Positions 49,058 through 59,259 of a DNA stretch of 64,000 nucleotides are shown here, piece after piece. Both the position numbers and the translations under genes were made by a program. A model generated the notes under the pieces. That model ran no database searches. It was not told where the DNA came from and saw nothing but the letters and a program-made list of their open reading frames with translations. The stretch covers positions 4,070,501-4,134,500 of the forward strand of contig NZ_JAQOMR010000001.1 in assembly GCF_028401385.1 (NCBI RefSeq), read 5' to 3'. The DNA comes from Marinicella algicola (GTDB lineage Bacteria > Pseudomonadota > Gammaproteobacteria > Xanthomonadales > Marinicellaceae). Positions within the stretch are counted from its first letter, which is position 1. Each line of letters starts with the position of its first letter.

Positions 49058-50880
49058 TTAGCTGGCCGCGCGGGCTTTTCCGAAGCGCTTGCGCTCATTT
49101 GCGTCGAGGTAAATTTTCCTGAGGCGGATCGATTTCGGCGTGACTTCCATCAGCTCATCATCCTGAATCCACGACAATGCCCGGTCGAGCGTCATGCGGA
49201 TCGGCGGCGTCAGCTTGACGGCCTCGTCCTTGCCGGCGGAGCGGATATTGGTGAGCTGCTTGCCCTTCAGCACGTTGACCTCAAGGTCATTCTCGCGCGT
49301 ATGGATACCGACGATCATGCCGGCATAGACCTTGTCGCCGGGTTCGATAATCATCGGACCGCGATCTTCGAGGTTGAACATGGCGTAGGCCACGGCTTCA
49401 CCGGACTGGTTGGACAGAAGAACGCCCTGATTGCGACCGCCGATTTCGCCCTTGAAGGGCTGGTAGTCGTGGAACAGGCGGTTCATGATCGCCGTGCCGC
49501 GGGTATCGGTCAGAAGCTCGGACTGATAGCCGATCAGGCCGCGCGTCGGCGCGAAGAATACCAGACGGACGCGGTCGCCACCGGAGGGACGAAGCTCAAC
49601 CATCTCACCCTTGCGTTCGGCCATCTTCTGGACCACGATCCCGGAATGCTCTTCATCGACGTCAATCACGACTTCTTCGAAGGGCTCCATCAACTGGCCG
49701 GTTTCTTCATCCGTGTGCATCACAACGCGCGGACGCGAGACTGCAATCTCGAAGCCTTCACGGCGCATCGTTTCGATCAGGACGGCAAGCTGCAATTCAC
49801 CGCGACCGGATACGTAGAACGAGTCCTTGCCCTCGGCTTCCTCGATCTTCAGCGCGACATTGCCTTCGGCTTCCTTGAACAGACGGTCGCGGATGACGCG
49901 GCTGGTCACCTTGTCGCCTTCGGTGCCTGCAAGCGGGCTGTCGTTGACGATGAAGGACATGGTGACGGTCGGCGGGTCGATCGGCTGGGCGGTCAGCGGC
50001 GTGGTCACTGCCGGGTCGCAGAACGTGTCGGCGACGGTACCCTTGGACAGGCCGGCAATCGCGATAATGTCGCCCGCCTGCGCTTCTTCGATCGGCTGGC
50101 GCTCGATGCCCCGGAACGCGAGGATTTTTGAGACACGGCCGGTTTCGACCGTCTTGCCGTTCTGATCGAGCACCTTGACGGGCTGGTTCGGCTTGATCGA
50201 ACCGGAATTGACACGACCGGTGATGATGCGGCCAAGATAGGGGTTGGCTTCCAGCAGCGTGCCGATCATCGAGAACGGCCTTCGGCAACTGTCGGAGCCG
50301 GAACATGCTCGACGACCAGGTCGAGGAGCGGGCCGAGACCCTGATCCTGCGGGCCTTCGGGCGAAGTGTTCATCCAGCCGGCGCGACCGGAACCGTAGAG
50401 AATGTGGAAGTCGAGCTGTTCGTCGGTGGCGTCGAGCGCTGCAAACAGGTCGAAGACCTCGTTGACAACTTCATCGGCGCGGGCATCCGGGCGGTCGATC
50501 TTGTTGATCGCGACGATTGGCTTGAGGCCGACCTTGAGCGCCTTGCCGACCACAAACTTGGTCTGCGGCATGGGGCCTTCTGCGGCATCTACCAGAACGA
50601 TCGCACCGTCCACCATGGAGAGAATGCGCTCGACCTCTCCGCCGAAGTCGGCGTGGCCGGGGGTGTCGACGATGTTGATGCGGGTATCCTTCCACACGAC
50701 CGAGGTCGCCTTGGCGAGGATGGTGATGCCGCGTTCCTTTTCGAGGTCATTGCTGTCCATCACGCGTTCGTCGACGCGCTGGTTTTCACGGAAAGAGCCG
50801 GATTGTTTCAGAAGCTCGTCAACAAGGGTCGTCTTGCCATGGTCAACGTGCGCGATGATCGCGATGTTGCGAAGTGCCAT
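49058..50880 (-). CDS. typA: Ribosome-associated GTPase TypA/BipA (frameshifted)
   Basis: Translational GTPase that binds the 70S ribosome and supports growth at low temperature or under stress. G motifs: [43 protein letters not shown] and [10 protein letters not shown]; then the beta-barrel and EF-G-like domains and the TypA C terminus ([40 protein letters not shown]). One base is missing near 50279; an extra C gives [18 protein letters not shown] and 607 residues, the normal length. A break in so conserved a gene supports sequence error. Confidence 0.95.
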
Positions 50881-51338
50881 TTTAATAGGTCTCTGGGGCT
50901 GGGCACCGACATGCTGGAGCGATGGGAGGACCGCTGCCGAAAGAGGGGCGCCTGTTATACTTGCCGCGCTCTTACACATTTTTGACGAAAACGAAAGAGA
51001 TTGTTTTGTGTCAGGGCCAATGTGACGGGCAGGGCAGGCCTGAAACCGGCCGGTTTTGTCGCCAACCAGCGCTGCGGGGCAGGCAGGTTGCAAGCTGCGC
51101 GGTCAGAAACGCGTAAAGCGCGCCGCCCCTTTGTGGCCTGCCGTTGCGGGATTTGAACGGTGCGCGGATCCGGTCTTCGGGCTTGAAAACCGGCAGATGA
51201 CCGCTGGGTGCGTCCTCCGGCGAAAAAATCATTTCGTCTTAGCGCTTCGATCTCGCCGTTTTCACGATACCCGACGGCGTTGCCGAACGCGTTGAGCGTT
51301 TGCGAGGCGGAGAACAAAGGCGCGCCAGCCGGTGTCTC
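50881..51338. other. Stretch between typA and feoB without a recognisable gene
   Basis: About 460 bases. It holds the typA leader and a 14-bp perfect palindrome AAACCGGCCGGTTT (51043-51056). A minus-strand frame starting MIFSPEDAPSGHLPVF (51011-51232) has no family I know and could be a small or frameshifted hypothetical protein. Nothing else is supported. Confidence 0.4.
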
Positions 51339-53176
51339 CTAGTTGAAGCCGAGGAGCAGGGCGCCCTGATAAAACAGGAAGGCGATCACCCATGCGTAGA
51401 GGAGCGAGAAGATCAGGGAAAGATCATGAAGCCCCAGGAGCGGCTCTCCGCCTTCACGGTGGCGACCGTGGTCAGGCACGGGGTGTAGAGCAGGCAGAAC
51501 AGGCAGAAGGAATAAGCGGCTGCCGGCGAGACCGTGAGGCCGATCTGATGGGCAACAAGCCCGGCAGACATGGCGTAGATGGTCGACAGCGATCCGATCA
51601 CCACCTCCTTGGCAATGAAGCCGAAGATCAGCGCCAGCGTAAGATAGGGATTGATGCCGATTGGCGCCATCACCGGCTGCAGCAGCTCGCCCAGCTGGCC
51701 GCCCCATGTGTCGAGGCCCGTGGCATTGGTCGGGAAATTGGTGAGAAACCACACAGCTATGGTGCCGATGATGATGAAATTGGTGGCCCGGCGCAGGAAT
51801 TCCCGCAGTTCGCCGTAGCCGCGCAGCCACACCTGCCTGAGGGTCGGCACCCGGTAGGGCGGCAGTTCCAGCACGAACGGCTCTGTGTTCTTGAACTGTT
51901 TCGAGCGGCTGAAGATCGCGGCCGCCAGAAAGGCGGCGGCAAAGGAAATGACGTAGAAGGAAAACAGGACTAGCGGGCCCTGGGCCGGTGGAAACACGGC
52001 TGCGATGATGAAGACGAACACCGCAAGCCGCGCCGAGCACAGCGAAAACGGAATGATCAGCATCGACAACAGACGCAGCGGCTGCGAGCGCATCACACGT
52101 GTGCCCATCAGCGCCGGGACATTGCAGCCGAAACCCATCATCTGCATCACGAAGGAGCGCCCGTCGAGGCCGATCCGGCGCATCCATGTGTCCATGAGAT
52201 AGGCCGCGCGGGAGAGATAGCCCAGATCCTCGACCGCCGCCATGCAGAAGAAAAACAGCATGATCAGCGGCACGAAGGAGGCCACGGTGGCCACGCCGAG
52301 CCATATGCCGTTGATCACGAAATTCTGCAGCCAGGCTGGGCCGAGGCCCAGGACCGGCTCGAGAATGCGGTTCTGGATCCAGTCGGTGATCGCTCCGACC
52401 CAGCCCTGGGATGGCAGGCCGATGGCCCAGACAATGTAAAATACCAACAGCATGACCGCGAAGAACAGAGGCAGGCCGAAGACCGGATGCAACAGGAAAC
52501 GATCGAGCTTCTGCGCGATGGTTTGCGGCGGTATTTCGGGATAGAAGACAGCGCCGGAAAGCGTTTCGGCCAGCGTTTCCTCGGTCATCAGGGTTTCGCG
52601 CAGAGCGTCGTAGTCTGCGTAGATGGGCGGCGTGTCCGCGCGCGCTGACAGAACCTTGTCGACGCTGGCGATCGCGTCGGGGTAACCTTCGCCATATTTG
52701 GCGCTGATCAGGTGGACCGGCAGGCCGACCCTTGCCGAGAGCGTTTCCGTATCAATCTCGATTGCATTCTTGCGGGCTTCATCAGCCATGTTCAGCATGA
52801 CGACGGCGGGCAGGCCGAGCTGTTTGATCTGCAGTGGCATCAGGATCTGCCGGTCGATCTGGCTGGCATTGATGACGATCACGACGAGATCGACGGGGTA
52901 GGTCTTCAGGAAGTTGGCAACGACGGTCTCGTCTTCGGAGAAGCCCTCAAGATCGTAAATGCCGGGAAGATCGACGAATTCCAGTGTCCGGCCGCCGAGA
53001 TTGACGCGGGCATTGGAGAGCGAGACCGTGATGCCCGGCCAGTTGCCGACATAGGCGCTCGCCCCTGTGATACGGTTATACAGCATCGACTTGCCGGTAT
53101 TGGGCTGGCCGATCATGGCAATGCGCGGAACATCGTTGCGGTCGAGATTGGCGTCTGCCGGCGAACAATGGGACAT
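51339..53176 (-). CDS. feoB: Ferrous iron transporter FeoB (C terminus frameshifted)
   Basis: Inner-membrane Fe(II) transporter with an N-terminal G domain: G1 IGQPNTGKSMLYN, GNWPGITVS, G3 EFVDLPGIYDLEGFSEDE and G4 MLNMADEA. The membrane part has the two Gate repeats (FFFCMAAVEDLGYLSRAAYL, MQMMGFGCNVPALMGTR, IPFSLCSARLAVF) and FIAKEVVIGSLSTIY. One base is missing near 51418; repair gives FMIFSLIFSLLYAWVIAF and 612 residues, shorter than E. coli FeoB (773). The ATG at 53176 is preferred to a 134-residue upstream extension. It follows feoA. Confidence 0.94.
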
Positions 53177-53309
53177 GGCTTCTTCCGGAGCTTGAGCTGG
53201 CGGAGGTACCCGCCGGCGGCGTTTGTTATGTTTGCTCGGTTTTGACCCGCGCGCCTTTGCGGCATTCTTGTCGTGGCTGCGGCGCACACGGCGCGCCGCG
53301 CATGCGAGG

Positions 53310-53597
53310 TCAGTCCTGGATCTTGCGAACCTTGACGAGTTCGGCCTCTGTGCGGCGGATGGCGATTTCGGTCGCCTTTCCGGCGCGGACAACCAGCGGC
53401 CCGCCAAACCAGGCGCGCCGGACCATGGAGACCTGGTGGGTGCTGGAAAGGCCGAGCGCCCTGAGGCGCACCGAAAGCCCGTTTTCGAAACTGCCGGCCT
53501 CGACGATTTCGACGATACCGCTTTCGCCGGGCTGAAGGCTTTCAAGCGAGACGATGCGCCCTTCGCGCAGCGTCTCAAGGGTCGGGTCGTTGCTCAT
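53310..53597 (-). CDS. feoA: Ferrous iron transport protein FeoA
   Basis: 95-residue SH3-like cytoplasmic partner of FeoB. ESLQPGESGIVEIVEAG, VRLRALGLSSTHQVSMVRRA and FGGPLVVRAGKATEIAIRRTEA follow the FeoA fold (L-x-x-L-G-L and G-x-P central motifs). It is intact. The ATG overlaps the TGA of a 36-codon frame upstream. Ahead of feoB on the same strand. Confidence 0.93.
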   Translation of the reverse strand: MSNDPTLETLREGRIVSLESLQPGESGIVEIVEAGSFENGLSVRLRALGLSSTHQVSMVRRAWFGGPLVVRAGKATEIAIRRTEAELVKVRKIQD

Positions 53598-53704
53598 TCG
53601 TGCCCCATGCTCACAATCTCACGGTCGATGTCGTCATTTGCGTGCGGTCCGTCGCCGAACAGGAGCTCTTTGAACAGCGGTGCCATGGCACCGGAAACTG
53701 TCAT
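53594..53704 (-). CDS. Possible 36-residue protein translationally coupled to feoA
   Basis: Open frame MTVSGAMAPLFKELLFGDGP, then an acidic tail DDIDREIVSMGHE. Its TGA overlaps the feoA ATG (ATGA) and GGAAAGGG precedes its start. I do not recognise it. The spacing suggests a real small protein or leader peptide of the feo operon, perhaps taking the place of FeoC; that is inference. Confidence 0.45.
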   Translation of the reverse strand: MTVSGAMAPLFKELLFGDGPHANDDIDREIVSMGHE

Positions 53705-53814
53705 TCACTTGCCCTTTCCTGTCGTTCGATTTCTCTATGACACGAGGAATGCGTGTACGCAAGATACTTAACTAGAACAGGAAAGATTTTCTAATCCGCT
53801 GTATTTACGCACTA

Positions 53815-53847
53815 AAATTGACTGGAGTGCATAGATGGAGTCAATTT
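53815..53847. promoter_or_regulatory. Inverted repeat upstream of the feo operon
   Basis: AAATTGACT - 15 bases - AGTCAATTT, perfect 9-bp arms. With the nearby TGACATATGTCA it is a candidate binding site for an iron regulator such as Fur/Mur, Irr or RirA; neither matches a consensus I can quote exactly. Confidence 0.4.
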
Positions 53848-53862
53848 AAGGTGAGCGTAAGT

Positions 53863-53874
53863 TGACATATGTCA
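53863..53874. promoter_or_regulatory. 12-bp perfect palindrome upstream of feo
   Basis: TGACATATGTCA, 16 bases from the larger inverted repeat, in the 300-base region between feoA and uxaA that otherwise has no gene. Confidence 0.35.
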
Positions 53875-53943
53875 GTTTCTGTTCTTCCTGGATTGCCGGA
53901 AATAATTGACGTCAAGAAACGCTATCCACCTCAAAAGCGGATG

Positions 53944-53978
53944 AAAAAGGCCGGAAGCGTTTCCGCTTCCGGCCTTTG
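53944..53978 (-). terminator. Rho-independent terminator of the uxaA end
   Basis: AAGGCCGGAAGC pairs with GCTTCCGGCCTT around GTTTCC. On the minus strand, TTTTTCAT follows. It ends the galacturonate operon. Confidence 0.85.
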
Positions 53979-54003
53979 ACGATGTAAGTGATCTTGATCG
54001 GTA

Positions 54004-55530
54004 TCACATAACGGCGCCGACCTGCCACGGCACAAATTCATTGTCACCGAGCCCGAGCGTTTCCGACTTGGTTTTCTGGCCCGAGGCAGTGGCGATCAGA
54101 TAGTCGAGGATCTCCTCGCCCTTCTTTTGAAGGTCTGCGCCATCGGAAAGAATATCGCCGCAGTTCAGGTCCATATCGTCAGGCATGGACGCAAACAGGG
54201 CGGAATTGGTGGCGAGCTTGACCGTTGGCGTCGGCTTGGAGCCGAAAGCCGAACCGCGACCGGTGGTGAAACACAGGATTTGCGCACCGCCGGCGATCTG
54301 GCCGGTGGCCGAGACCGGGTCGTAACCGGGCGTGTCCATGAACAACAGGCCCTTGTCGCGGATCTGTTCACCATATTCGAGAACGCCCGCAAGCGGCGTG
54401 CTGCCGGCCTTGGCGACAGCACCGAGCGATTTTTCCAGAATGGTGGTCAGTCCGCCCTGCTTGTTGCCGGGTGAGGGGTTGTTGTCCATCGAGCCGTGAT
54501 TGGCTGCGGCGTAGTCTTCCCACCAGCGGATGCGCTCAAGAAGCTTGTCGGCAACCGCACCATTGGCGGCGCGGCGCAGAAGCAATTGCTCGGCGCCGTA
54601 GATTTCCGGTGTTTCCGAAAGGATCACCGTTCCGCCCATGCCGACGAGCAGATCACTGGCGATACCGAGCGCGGGGTTCGCGGTGATGCCGGAAAAACCG
54701 TCGGAGCCGCCGCACTGAAGCGCAAGCTTGAGCTCGGAAACGGGCATCTCGACCCGTCGCGCTTCGTTGACCTTCGGCAGCAGTTCCTTGATGTGCTCGA
54801 CAATCATGTCGATCGATTTCTGGGTGCCGCCATTTTCCTGGATCGTCATCATGAAGAAACGGCTCTCGTCCATCTCGCCGTGGATCTCACGCATGCGGGC
54901 AAGCTGCATCTGCTCGCAGCCGAGGCCGACGAAGAGAGCGGCACCGGTGTTAGGATGGGTGGCATAACCCCACAAAACGCGCTGGAGATTGTCGAAACCG
55001 GGTCCGGAACTGGCCATGCCGCAGCCGGTGCCGTGGGCAAAGGCGGCGACACCGTCAACATGCGGATAATCGTTCAGAATGCCGGACTGATTGATGATAT
55101 CGGCTGCCTTGCGGATCACCGTGGCGGAACAGTTGACCGTGCCGCAGATGGCGATGAAATTGCGTGTGCCGGCAGAGCCATCGGCGCGGCGGTAGCCCAT
55201 GAAGGTGCGCGGAGCAACGGTGGGGATTGCCGCCTTTGCGGCTTCCAGATCGGCGCCGATTTCATAATCGCGGCCATGGTCGCCGAAGGCGCAATTGTGC
55301 ACGTGAACGTGTTCGCCCGCCTTGATGTCATGCGTTGCGTAGCCGATCAGCTGGCCAAATTTGAAAATGCCGCCACCTTCGGAAATGTCGGTATTGGCAA
55401 TCTTGTGGCCGCGGGTCACAGGCGCTTCGAGCGGGATGCCGAAGCCAAGGGGCGTGTCGCCTTTGTTGGCGCGTCCGGCGAGGATAGACACCGTGTCCTT
55501 GGGGTGCAGTTTGAGACAGAGATCAGCCAC
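54004..55530 (-). CDS. uxaA: Altronate dehydratase UxaA
   Basis: Dehydrates D-altronate to 2-keto-3-deoxygluconate in the galacturonate route. 508 residues from the GTG at 55530, five bases after AAAGGAG; an ATG at 55554 is the alternative. The N-terminal SAF domain (NKGDTPLGFGIPLEAPVTRG) holds HVHVHNCAF; the catalytic part shows GYRRADGSAGTRNFIAI, FAHGTGCGMASSG, GLGCEQMQ, LALQCGGSDGFSGITANPA and CFTTGRGSAFG. The frame is intact. It is last of the minus-strand operon, after a hairpin that may lower its transcription. Confidence 0.95.
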   Translation of the reverse strand: MADLCLKLHPKDTVSILAGRANKGDTPLGFGIPLEAPVTRGHKIANTDISEGGGIFKFGQLIGYATHDIKAGEHVHVHNCAFGDHGRDYEIGADLEAAKAAIPTVAPRTFMGYRRADGSAGTRNFIAICGTVNCSATVIRKAADIINQSGILNDYPHVDGVAAFAHGTGCGMASSGPGFDNLQRVLWGYATHPNTGAALFVGLGCEQMQLARMREIHGEMDESRFFMMTIQENGGTQKSIDMIVEHIKELLPKVNEARRVEMPVSELKLALQCGGSDGFSGITANPALGIASDLLVGMGGTVILSETPEIYGAEQLLLRRAANGAVADKLLERIRWWEDYAAANHGSMDNNPSPGNKQGGLTTILEKSLGAVAKAGSTPLAGVLEYGEQIRDKGLLFMDTPGYDPVSATGQIAGGAQILCFTTGRGSAFGSKPTPTVKLATNSALFASMPDDMDLNCGDILSDGADLQKKGEEILDYLIATASGQKTKSETLGLGDNEFVPWQVGAVM

Positions 55531-55563
55531 GGTCGCTCCTTTGGCAAAATGCATATAAGTGGG

Positions 55564-55596
55564 AAAAGGCGCCCGGCGGGATGAGCCCGGCGCCTT
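55564..55596 (-). terminator. Possible attenuator between the reductase gene and uxaA
   Basis: AAGGCGCC (55566-55573) pairs with GGCGCCTT (55589-55596); on the minus strand TTTTCCC follows. It lies 35 bases before the uxaA start and could stop part of the transcripts. Confidence 0.5.
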
Positions 55597-55605
55597 CATC
55601 CTGGT

Positions 55606-57060
55606 TTACTTGATCACGGCCTCGGCCATGGCACGGGCACCCTTTTCAACGAGGCCTTCATAGGCGGCAACGAGGCCCTCCACGAAGTCCTTGTTGTCCT
55701 GAAGCGCCTTGGGGAAAACGTCGGAAACGCCGATCAGCGCCTCAACCTTTTCGCGCGGCGTTGCCCCGGTGTCGGAAAGCGCCTTGAACTTCTCGGCGAG
55801 CGGATCGCGAACATCGATCGGGTTGCCACGTTCATCGACGCCGCCGACATAACGCATCCATGCGGCAATCGCGAGCGAAAGACCTTTGACCGGACGGCCG
55901 GCATCGAGGTCTTCCTGAACCGTTTCGAGAATGCGCTGCGGCAGTTTCTGCGAACCATCCATGGCGATCTGCCATGTCAGGTGGCGGATCGAGGGGTTGG
56001 AGTAACGCTTAAACAGGGCAGCGGTGTAGTCCTCGAGGCTCACGCCGGGCGGTGCGTCAACGGCGGGAATGATTTCCTTTTCCCACAGGAACTTGCAGTA
56101 GGCCGCAAACACCGTGTCGGAAACCGTATCGTAAATCGTTTCCTTGCCGGCGAGATAGCCAAGATAGGAAATCGAGGAATGCGTGCCGTTGAGACAGCGA
56201 AGCTTCATGTGCTCAAACGGGGTCACGTCCTCGACAAGCTGTGCGCCGACAGCGCCGATATCGGGACGCTCACCGTCAACGAACTTGTCTTCGACAACCC
56301 ACTGACGGAAGGGCTCGTGCATGACCGCAACCGGATCGTAAACGCCGGTGAGTTCGGCGACGCGCTCGATGTCTTCCGGCTTGGTTGCCGGCACGATGCG
56401 GTCGATCATGGTGCAGGGAAGGTGACTTCCTTCTCGATCCATGCCTGCAGTTCAGGATCGATCATGCCGGCCAGCTCGATGACGACGGCATGAACCACAT
56501 GACCGTTGTTCGGCAGGTTGTCCGAGCTCATCATCGTGAACGGGCGAACGCCTGCCTTGCGGCGGCGGTCGAGCGCGCGGACAATGTATCCGAGTGCCGA
56601 TTTCGGCTTGTTCGGGTCCTTCAGGTCTTCAATGATGAAGGGATGTTCGCGGTTGAGTCTGCCGGTCGAGGGAAGTGGCAATAGCCCTTTTCCGTGACCG
56701 TCGAGGTGACGATCTTGATTTTCGGATCGGCCATCAGGGAAAGGACGGCTTCCGGATCATCGGGAGCATCGATGACGTCGTTCAACACAGGGATCACCTG
56801 CGGCTCAATGCCTTCGGGCGCGAGCGACACCGCGGTATAGGCAAAGCCCTGCGGTTCGAAGATCTCGCGCTGTTTCGGCGGCGTCATCAGATTGACGCCG
56901 ACAATGCCCCAGTCACCACCGGACTTTTGCATTGCTTCATAAAATAAATTGCGCCGTGGGAGCGATAAAACGCTCCCAGGCCCAGATGCACAATCCCCGA
57001 GCCCGGACGTGGGTAGTCCGGACGTTTCAAGCGGGGAAGGCTTTCGGCATTAGCGGGCAA
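55606..57060 (-). CDS. uxaB: Mannitol dehydrogenase family uronate reductase (tagaturonate or fructuronate reductase; frameshifted three times)
   Basis: Polyol-specific long-chain dehydrogenase. Beside uxaC and uxaA it most likely reduces tagaturonate to altronate with NADH; UxuB-type fructuronate reductase is the alternative, so the symbol is tentative. The N terminus [18 protein letters not shown] carries the cofactor loop; later stretches are [73 protein letters not shown] (catalytic region) and [21 protein letters not shown]. Breaks near 56938, 56667 and 56416. A TTG at 57060 behind GGAGG is the best start (485 residues); it overlaps the kduD end. Confidence 0.85.
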
Positions 57061-57798
57061 GCCAGCCTCCATCGACATTAAGGATCGCCCCGTTGATGTA
57101 GTCAGACGCGGGCGAAGCAAGAAAGACGGCAGTGCCGCCCAGATCAGCCGGGTCACCCCAGCGGTTGGCCGGGATCCGGCCAAGAATTTCCGCAGAGCGC
57201 GCTTCATCAGCACGCAGTGCGGCAGTGTTGTTGGTGGCGATATAGCCGGGCGCAATCGCGTTCACATTGATGCCCTTGGCCGCCCACTCGTTGCACATCA
57301 GCTTGGTGATACCGGCAACGCCGCTTTTGAAGCGGTGTAGGAGGGAATGCGGATGCCGCCCTGGAAGGACAGCATCGAGGCGATGTTGATGATCTTGCCC
57401 GTGCCGCCGCGTTCCAGGACCTTCTTTGCGAACCCCTGGCAGGTGAAGAAAACCGCCTTGACGTTCATGTCCATGACGTCGTCCCAGTCTTGCTCCGAGA
57501 AGTCGACAGCGTCATCGCGACGGATGATACCGGCATTGTTGACCAAAATATCGATCGGCTTGTCATGGGCCTCGATAAATTTCTTGCCATTCATCGGGTC
57601 GGAAAGATCGACAACCTCGCTGAGGGCTTGGCCGCCAGCTTCCTTGATGATCTTCACCGTCTCATCGCTATCCTGACGGCTGGTGCACAGAACCTCCGCA
57701 CCGGCCGCGCCGAGGGCAATCGCAATGCCCTGGCCTATCCCGGTGTTGGCGCCTGTGACCAGCGCTCGCTTGCCTTCAAGTGAGAAAGAAATAGCCAT
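57050..57798 (-). CDS. kduD: 2-deoxy-D-gluconate 3-dehydrogenase / KduD-type SDR (frameshifted)
   Basis: Short-chain dehydrogenase that turns 2,5-diketo-3-deoxygluconate (the KduI product) into KDG. Motifs: [40 protein letters not shown] (Ser) and PSYTASK (Y-x-x-x-K), then [17 protein letters not shown] and [14 protein letters not shown]. The four-A run near 57331 is one base short; repair gives [17 protein letters not shown] and 249 residues. It begins in the kduI stop (overlap at 57798), supporting the pairing. Confidence 0.93.
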
Positions 57799-58619
57799 TA
57801 GCGCAGCGTCTCCATGGATACCATCTCAACATCCTTGTAGTCGACATTGTCGCCGGCCATGGCCCAGATGAAGGTATAGTTGGAGGTGCCTGCACCTGAA
57901 TGGATCGACCAGGACGGGGACAGCGCGCCTTCCTCGTTTTTCAGCACCATGTGGCGGGTTTCGTCGGGTTCACCCATCATGTGGAACACACGGGCCTCTT
58001 CATCGAGGTCGATGTAGAGATAGGCCTCGCAGCGGCGGTCATGGACGTGGGCCGGCATGGTGTTCCAGATCGAACCCTTCTGCAGTTTGGTCATGCCGAC
58101 AACGAGCTGGCAGGACTTCATCACGTCGGGATGGACAAACTGATAGATGGTGCGCTCATTGCAGTTTTCGGCGGCACCCAGCGTCACATTGGCAGCTTCT
58201 GCGATCTTGATCAGGCGTGAGGGATAGGCCTGGTGCGCCGGGGCAGAGAGAATGTAGAAACGGCCTTCGCCGGAGAAGGTGACCTTGCCGGCACCCATGC
58301 CGAGATAGAGCATGTCGCCGTGGACCATGTCGTATTCTGCGTCGCAGGTGACCTTGCCCGGACCACCAAGCTTCACGATAGTCATCTCGCGACGGTCAAG
58401 GACCGAAGCCGTGCCACACGGGGCGACGTGATCGAGTTCCAGCGGACCGTCTTTCGGGCAAGCACCGCCGACGATCATCCGGTCATAATGGGTGTAGATC
58501 AGATTGATTTCACCTGGAACGAAAAGATTGCCTACGTGAAAATGCTCGCGCAGTTCGCTTGTGTCGAATGTGCTCGCTGTGACGGGGTCGATGGCGTGGC
58601 GAATTTCAATATTTAACAT
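57798..58619 (-). CDS. kduI: 5-dehydro-4-deoxy-D-glucuronate isomerase KduI
   Basis: Cupin-fold isomerase of pectin breakdown, converting 4-deoxy-L-threo-5-hexosulose uronate to 2,5-diketo-3-deoxygluconate. 273 residues, intact. It starts MLNIEIRHAIDPVTASTFDT behind GAGGAG, and the zinc site includes NTMPAHVHDRRCEAYLY (two His and Glu) with a later His in MGEPDETRHMV. The C terminus SYSNYTFIWAMAGDN-like (SNYTFIWAMAGDNVDY) is typical. Downstream genes kduD and the reductase overlap in series. Confidence 0.95.
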   Translation of the reverse strand: MLNIEIRHAIDPVTASTFDTSELREHFHVGNLFVPGEINLIYTHYDRMIVGGACPKDGPLELDHVAPCGTASVLDRREMTIVKLGGPGKVTCDAEYDMVHGDMLYLGMGAGKVTFSGEGRFYILSAPAHQAYPSRLIKIAEAANVTLGAAENCNERTIYQFVHPDVMKSCQLVVGMTKLQKGSIWNTMPAHVHDRRCEAYLYIDLDEEARVFHMMGEPDETRHMVLKNEEGALSPSWSIHSGAGTSNYTFIWAMAGDNVDYKDVEMVSMETLR

Positions 58620-58636
58620 TTCAATCTCCTCAGGTT

Positions 58637-58959
58637 TTAAACGGCGTCATCACGCCGCAGCGTGAGTGTATCAATGAACGTACCCTTTTCCTGCGCCTTG
58701 AAGTCATGCTCGCGCAGGCGGGTGGCACGAAAATTGTCACCGCGACCGATCTCCAGGGTCTCGCGGTTGACGGTGAAGGCAAAACGGCCCGACTGCACAT
58801 AGGCCGACGTGCTGTGGCGCAAGAGCAAAGCGCGCCTTCTGCGCCTTCGAGAAAAACGGAATTCGACCACCAGCAGTTCGGCGCTGTTGGCGACGACTTG
58901 TTGCGTCACTCCCTGCCGTCATCGGCAGGAAGGAACTCCCGCATGAGTGTTTCAGCCAT
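58637..58959 (-). CDS. Cupin-domain protein, pectin-cluster type (frameshifted)
   Basis: Small cupin read in pieces: MAETLMREFLPADDGRE, VTQQVVANSAELLVVEFRF, a broken middle (EGAEGAL), then SAYVQSGRFAFTVN, LEIGRGDNF and DFKAQEKGTFIDTLTLRRDD. Single-base breaks lie near 58907 and 58830-58855. The start at 58959 follows GGAGACGAAA. Small cupins of this kind recur in pectin clusters and are thought to handle the unsaturated uronate or open its ring. Metal His residues fall in the damaged part (LRHST), so activity cannot be judged. Confidence 0.7.
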
Positions 58960-59259
58960 TTTCGTCTCCATACCCAGATTGCGGATCAAGCTCGGGATTT
59001 CCGAAACCGTCTGCATGAAGGCAACGATTTTGGCCGCCATACCGAGGCAGGCAAGCAGCCAGACGAAACAGGTGGCCGGACCAATCTCCACTGCACCATG
59101 GCTGCGGTCCTGAGATTTCCCACCTTTGGTGACAGCGCCAGAACGAAGCCAAGCCGGCGCTGGCAGAGCCCGCCGCGACGAGCGCGGCGGTTGCTATTTC
59201 CATTCCAGATTCTTTCAAGCGCTTCACGAGGTTCTATCCCGGCTTGAAAGTGGCTTTGG
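58960..59259 (-). other. Unassigned 300-base stretch between uxaC and the cupin gene
   Basis: A minus-strand frame begins MEIATAALVAAGSASAGLAS near 59203, and in another frame ends GPATCFVWLLACLGMAAKI and QTVSEIPSLIRNLG before the cupin ATG. Joined, these would make a small hydrophobic protein of about 80 residues, but I do not know the family and cannot place the break. It may be a frameshifted small membrane protein or non-coding. Confidence 0.35.

Noticed and set aside
49037..50131. 364-codon plus-strand frame opposite typA
   Set aside because: Antisense shadow of a conserved GTPase.
51140..51165. tRNA-like T-loop (GTTCAAATCCC on the minus strand)
   Set aside because: No anticodon arm, D arm or acceptor stem can be fitted around it.
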